From: Sarocladium kiliense
Lineage: Eukaryota > Ascomycota > Sordariomycetes > Hypocreales > Sarocladiaceae
Length of the DNA stretch: 64,000 nt
Direction: 5' to 3'
Assembly (NCBI GenBank): GCA_030734395.1
Contig: JAUZTG010000015.1
Span: forward strand, 558,001 to 622,000
Made by a program: the position numbers and the translations under genes
Notes under the pieces: generated by a model
Databases searched by the model: none
Told to the model about the DNA's origin: nothing
Seen by the model: the letters and a program-made list of their open reading frames with translations, nothing else
Shown here: piece after piece, positions 59,924 to 64,000 of the stretch
How positions within the stretch are numbered: position 1 is the first letter of the stretch
Layout of the letters: every line of letters begins with the position of its first letter

Positions 59924-62900
59924 TCAGATGATGATCAGCTGCGACACGGTGTCAGCGATGCAGGCTCTCGTGCATCACACGGCCATATTCATGTAGGACT
60001 CACCTCGATCAACTTTTCCGTTAGATCAAAACATTCCCGCTGAATATCTTCCATCGACCCTACAGAACAGGATCGCCACAAGCCTCCAAAACCCATCTCA
60101 TCCAGCGCCTCCGTCACGGTAGACGAGGAAGCCATTGCTTTGGCAAATCGCTTTTGTGATGTCAGGGTGCTAAGCAGGGTATGCGCAGCCTCCAAAGTTG
60201 CTGCGCTCTGTCCATGCAGAAGGACATCGTCCAGAATAGGCCTCAGCCCAGCACACCTGTCAGAAAGTTAGGCTGAGTGACAGCATCACGCATCGGATGA
60301 ACACTTACAGGTGCAGAATGACCCCTGGCCTGCTTGTGGCCAATTTGTTGAGCCAACCCAGGGTCTGGGCTTGAACACTGTCTTCCAAGTACTGGAAGTC
60401 AACCAGTTCGATAGCTGAGATGAGCATCAGGTCCTCATCCTTGATCAGCTCTACGTCGATGTCTTGTCGATGTCCCAAGATGCCATTAGTGCCCTCACTG
60501 CTCGTTCCGGAAAGCCACATGCTGTCCTTGAGTTCATCAGAGCCTATGGCCCTCGCGCGGATCAGAGTCAGGTACGGGGAAGCCAGCAGAGATGGATTGG
60601 TTCCTTCGGCTTCGGGGTCCGGACTCCAGGCGGTCATATCCAAGAACGAGGACAGCACGCCCAAAGTGGTAGATCTCGTCATGGTGTCCGTCAGACCCCG
60701 CGCAAGGCATGCACACACTGCGTAGTGGAAGGTGTCTTCTGTGAAATGCACACCGTAAGCTTCGTCAAGTGGCAGCGCTGCTTCCTCTAAAGGCACGCGT
60801 CCCTGAAGTAACAGAGGGACCATCTTTTCGCCTTTGATCTCACCGACCGTCCCAATGTTGGTCAGTACCGCGTCTAGAAATTGGGCAGTACAGTTGAAGA
60901 GACCAGCTGGAACGAGGCGGACCAAGGACATAGCCAACCAGAAGAGTTGTAGACCATAGCGGGATGCCGAGGGAAGCTTTGCCATCATTTTCGATAAAGA
61001 TGTGATGATGGCCAAGAGCATTTCCGTGCTTGCATCCTCCCCGAATCTGTTGACACTGTTTCGAAGAGCTACCAGGACCTGGTAGAGGAGATCATCGTCA
61101 ACCTCCTCCCTGGCCAGATAGCCCATGACCGTAAAAGCACGAGGCTGTATCGCTGGATTATTCTGGAATGCAGTGCTTGCAACCAGGCTCATCCACCGAG
61201 ACCTCCAAGCGTTAGCCATGTCCGTTGAGGGAGCCGCAACGGTGCAGACCTCAAACAGTGTCGCGGCCAAGGTCTCTACTGCAGCAAGCTGTGGACCTGA
61301 GTCTTGAGCAGTGGATATCGAGGCACCATCGCGAGAGAATCCTGCTGGGGCAGAGAAGATGTCTCCCCGAGGCTCGCTCAAAATTTCGAGCGTGGCTCGG
61401 AGCTTGTTGGATTTACCTTCATCCAAAACGAACGATGTGCACATTGCATGGATGGTATTGATGAGAAGTCGATACACCGTCTGCCGAACGGAGTGACCAC
61501 CAGTATTCGCTAGCATCGTTACGATATGGAAGACCTCGGGCAGGAACAGCTGCGCCTGGACGCCATTGTCGAAGGACAAGGCAAGGCAGAACTGTAACAG
61601 AACGCAGATCTCGGACCAGACAGCGTTGTCTGGGAGACTCTTGGTCGCTCGCAATGACGAGCGATTCAGCGCCTTTCTAAGCCTTGACAAAACTTTTCCA
61701 CGTAGCGTTATCGTACCGATACCCACCATGATTGATGAGACACTTTCAATCGACTCATCCTGTGGCCCGTAGCTCATCGCTGTCTTCATGAGCTCGTCCA
61801 CGAAAATCTCGAGCAAGACCTCATCCTGACCAAGGGCCGGCCACACAACTTCCTCCAACGTGTAGCTCAGTCCATGGTCTACGACCGCGAGATCGATAAG
61901 TTTTCTGAACAAGGATGCAACTCTTTCTCTTGCTTTCTCGCCATCTGGTTCGCTGGCAAGGACGTGCGTTCGAAGTCCGGGGAGCCAAGGTGCCATGTAC
62001 GCCAAACTCAAAGGCTTGTGCTCCTCGGGGAAGCTTTCCCAACCGACGAAGAATTCCGTCAGAAAATCTGCCGTCAATTGAGGCTCCGTTCTTGCCAGCT
62101 CCCTGCTGATGTCGACGACAAATCGTGAAGCGTCAGCTGGAACAAAGAGGTCTCTCGTGCAAGCGAGTCTCGTGGCCGAATCAAACTTGAAGGCGCGGCA
62201 AAGTGCACCAAGGAGATTGTAAGACGATAATCTGAGTGAGTGGTCGCCACTGGAGAGATTCGTGAGAGCCAAGTTGAGCAGAGTGCCAGGCACGTCTTGG
62301 GGGCGTATCAGGCGCTCCAGAGGTTTTTGAGCCCGAATATCCTTTCCATATTTCGCTTTGGCTCCCCGAATGCTCTGTAGAACGTCAGACTTCTTGGGAC
62401 TCGTGAAGTACATGATCATCTTTCCACTGTCTGCACGAAGCCCGAAAGCCGAGTCGTCTTCAGTCTGGATTGATGTGGCGGCTTCATCAACATCACCCAA
62501 TCGGAAGATATCATTGACCGTGGTGTTCAAGCGGAAACCGGCAAAGACTTCCTGCTTCTTGGTAGTTGTTACTTGGACGAATTGACTGCCGACCTTAATG
62601 ACTACTTCGATCTTGCCTTTGGACTTGGACAGCCGAGTGATAGGCTGAAAAACGTAGCGTGTATCCGTGACAACACTGATAGTCTCCTTGGGCAGGTGGA
62701 GTTGGCTCAAGTGGAAGTGTGTCTGCAAGTCTTGTAGACTGCCAATGAGATGGTACTCCACATTATTCGGGTGGAAGACACTGTCGTCGTTGCGAGTGCA
62801 TACTCTCAGCAGGCGGCGGAAGCATCTCTTGAAAGCATTGTTCATGTTGTAGACGTAGATCCTTGAAAGGTTCCGGGCAAGCTCAGCGGGTGCAAGAAGC

Positions 62901-64000
62901 TCAAGCATCTTGAAGAGTTCGTCTTGAGGTTCGTTGCGTCCATTGTAGCAGGTCGCATCGATGAACAGACCAAAAGGTTTCTGCCAGAGCCTGCTGGCAA
63001 TCTTGAGATAGCAGAACAACAGTGTCTCGTAGTCGATGCTCTCAGACTCGATGTGTCTAAGGATGATACAGATGATTGAGTAGCCGTCCTTGCTTTCACC
63101 TCCATCGTAAACGGCACGGGAGGTCAACACAGATTCCGAGCTTCGAAACGCGTTCGTCAACATGAAGTTTTGGAATCGCGCGTACAGTGGAGGGCTGTTG
63201 GCAGAGATCTGAGGGCGATTCCAGGACACCGCGAGTGGCGGGGGGCCGAGATTGGCAATGAGGTTACGCAGAGGTTCCAATGTGGGAGACCTGCCACGGG
63301 CAAGCTCGATAGGCGACCGAACAAAGTCTCTCCGCTCTCTTGACACAAGAGTCTGACGAACGTGGTCCCAATGATCATAGAGGAATCTGTGCAGTGCGAC
63401 GCATGAGCCGAAGTCGAAGACATCTGCACTTGTGCGCGTTTCCATGCTCTCCGGGGGAACGCAAATCTCGCGTAAGAAGGTCGTGACACGGTAGATGTTC
63501 TGTGTTAAGAAGTGATTGAGTGGAAACATGTACGGCTCCTTCGCACCAAACAAGACGTTGTTCGCGAGGTTTTGGATGACCTTGGCAATCAGGAGGAGTC
63601 CTCTCCGCATCTCCTTGGACGGTGTACTTGAGACCAAGCCCTCTACCTCCGGGGCAACGATAGCAGGACAAAAGAATCGCAAGAACACGAATGCTCCAAC
63701 AGCTGTGTACTTCGCGTCAGGGAACCGAGGTTGCACAGCCTCCGAGATGATGTTGCAAATTTTGCGAAAGGCTGGGGGTATGCTGGATGAGGAAGCGCAA
63801 ATGTCATCGATGAAAACTTTGGCAACAATACGAAGTTGCAGAGCATTTTTCTGAAGCTCATCGGCCGTGCTGACACGCGCAGGGTCTAGTTCCAGGTCGA
63901 GGTCTTGAGACGTCAACATGAGTCTTTCCAACACCTTTTGCAATGTGCCCTTGAGGTAGGCTGAGCCCTTCCACTTGGCGTACACGGAAAGCATCTTGGT
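59924..64000 (-). CDS. Neurofibromin/Ira-type RasGAP, 5' part beyond the window
   Basis: GTPase-activating protein that switches off Ras (cAMP/growth signalling). The visible part is the C-terminal about 1318 residues; the frame continues through the right edge (TK before MLSVYAKWKGS). Exons: from beyond 64000 to 60309, 60256-60004, and a tiny last exon 59938-59924 (CTG ATC ATC ATC stop). The RasGAP domain covers the first 200 visible residues with FLRFFCPAIVAPE; a Sec14-like stretch follows (FGLFIDATCYNGRN, ELARNLSRIYVYNMNNAFKR), as in neurofibromin and yeast Ira1/2, then long helical repeats. The terminal 15-nt exon is supported by a CGCTGAC branch point and CAG acceptor but is the least certain part. 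Confidence 0.92.

Overview
The window is eukaryotic and looks like a filamentous ascomycete (Pezizomycotina, probably Sordariomycetes-like). The evidence is short 50-90 bp introns with GTRNGT donors and CTRAC/CTGAC branch points, a five-domain AROM protein, Zn2Cys6 regulators, a fungal STAND (NLR-like) receptor, and mitochondrial presequences on glycine-cleavage proteins. I reconstructed exons by hand from frame, splice signals and family consensus. No tool was run.

Layout: 0.7-5.4 kb AROM (-); 5.9-9.1 kb an NB-ARC/TPR STAND protein (-) with an apparent 1-base frameshift in its first exon; 9.6-22.8 kb an AT-rich gene desert made largely of short inverted-repeat elements. Eight of these have CAGGGTTGTGA-type terminal inverted repeats and 8-bp target duplications typical of hAT transposons (five perfect). 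23.2-25.3 kb Zn2Cys6 regulator (+); 25.4-26.5 kb SDR (-); 27.2-28.8 kb aldehyde dehydrogenase (-); 29.4-30.3 kb class I glutamine amidotransferase (-); 31.0-32.6 kb glutamine-synthetase-like ligase (+); 33.3-34.8 kb GcvT (+, one frameshift); 35.2-37.0 kb mitochondrial SHMT (+); 37.8-38.4 kb GcvH (+); 38.7-41.9 kb GcvP (-); 42.8-44.5 kb APC-family permease (+); 44.7-46.5 kb GH13 alpha-glucosidase (-); 47.4-49.1 kb MFS sugar transporter (+); 49.2-50.7 kb Zn2Cys6 regulator (-); 51.1-55.4 kb ABCB multidrug transporter (-); 57.8-59.1 kb secreted GH18 chitinase (-); 59.9 kb to the right edge, an Ira/neurofibromin-type RasGAP (-, 5' part outside the window).

The most interesting region is 25.4-44.5 kb. 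It holds P, T and H of the glycine cleavage system and mitochondrial SHMT, next to a GS-like gamma-glutamyl ligase, an SDR, an aldehyde dehydrogenase, a glutamine amidotransferase-like hydrolase and an amine/amino-acid permease. Read as a pathway, this could take up a primary amine (ethanolamine fits best), gamma-glutamylate it, oxidise it twice to gamma-glutamylglycine, hydrolyse that to glycine and glutamate, and burn glycine to CO2, NH3, CH2-THF and serine. The substrate is inference. A 9-mer, GCCGCGGTG, occurs four times exactly, once as 8/9 and in further near copies, only in promoters of this cluster as far as I could find by eye. At several genes it lies about 265-300 bp before the start codon. 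It is a candidate cluster operator.

A second module (44.7-50.7 kb) is a maltose-type set: alpha-glucosidase, sugar transporter and Zn2Cys6 regulator, with a CGG-N8-CGG site in the divergent promoter.
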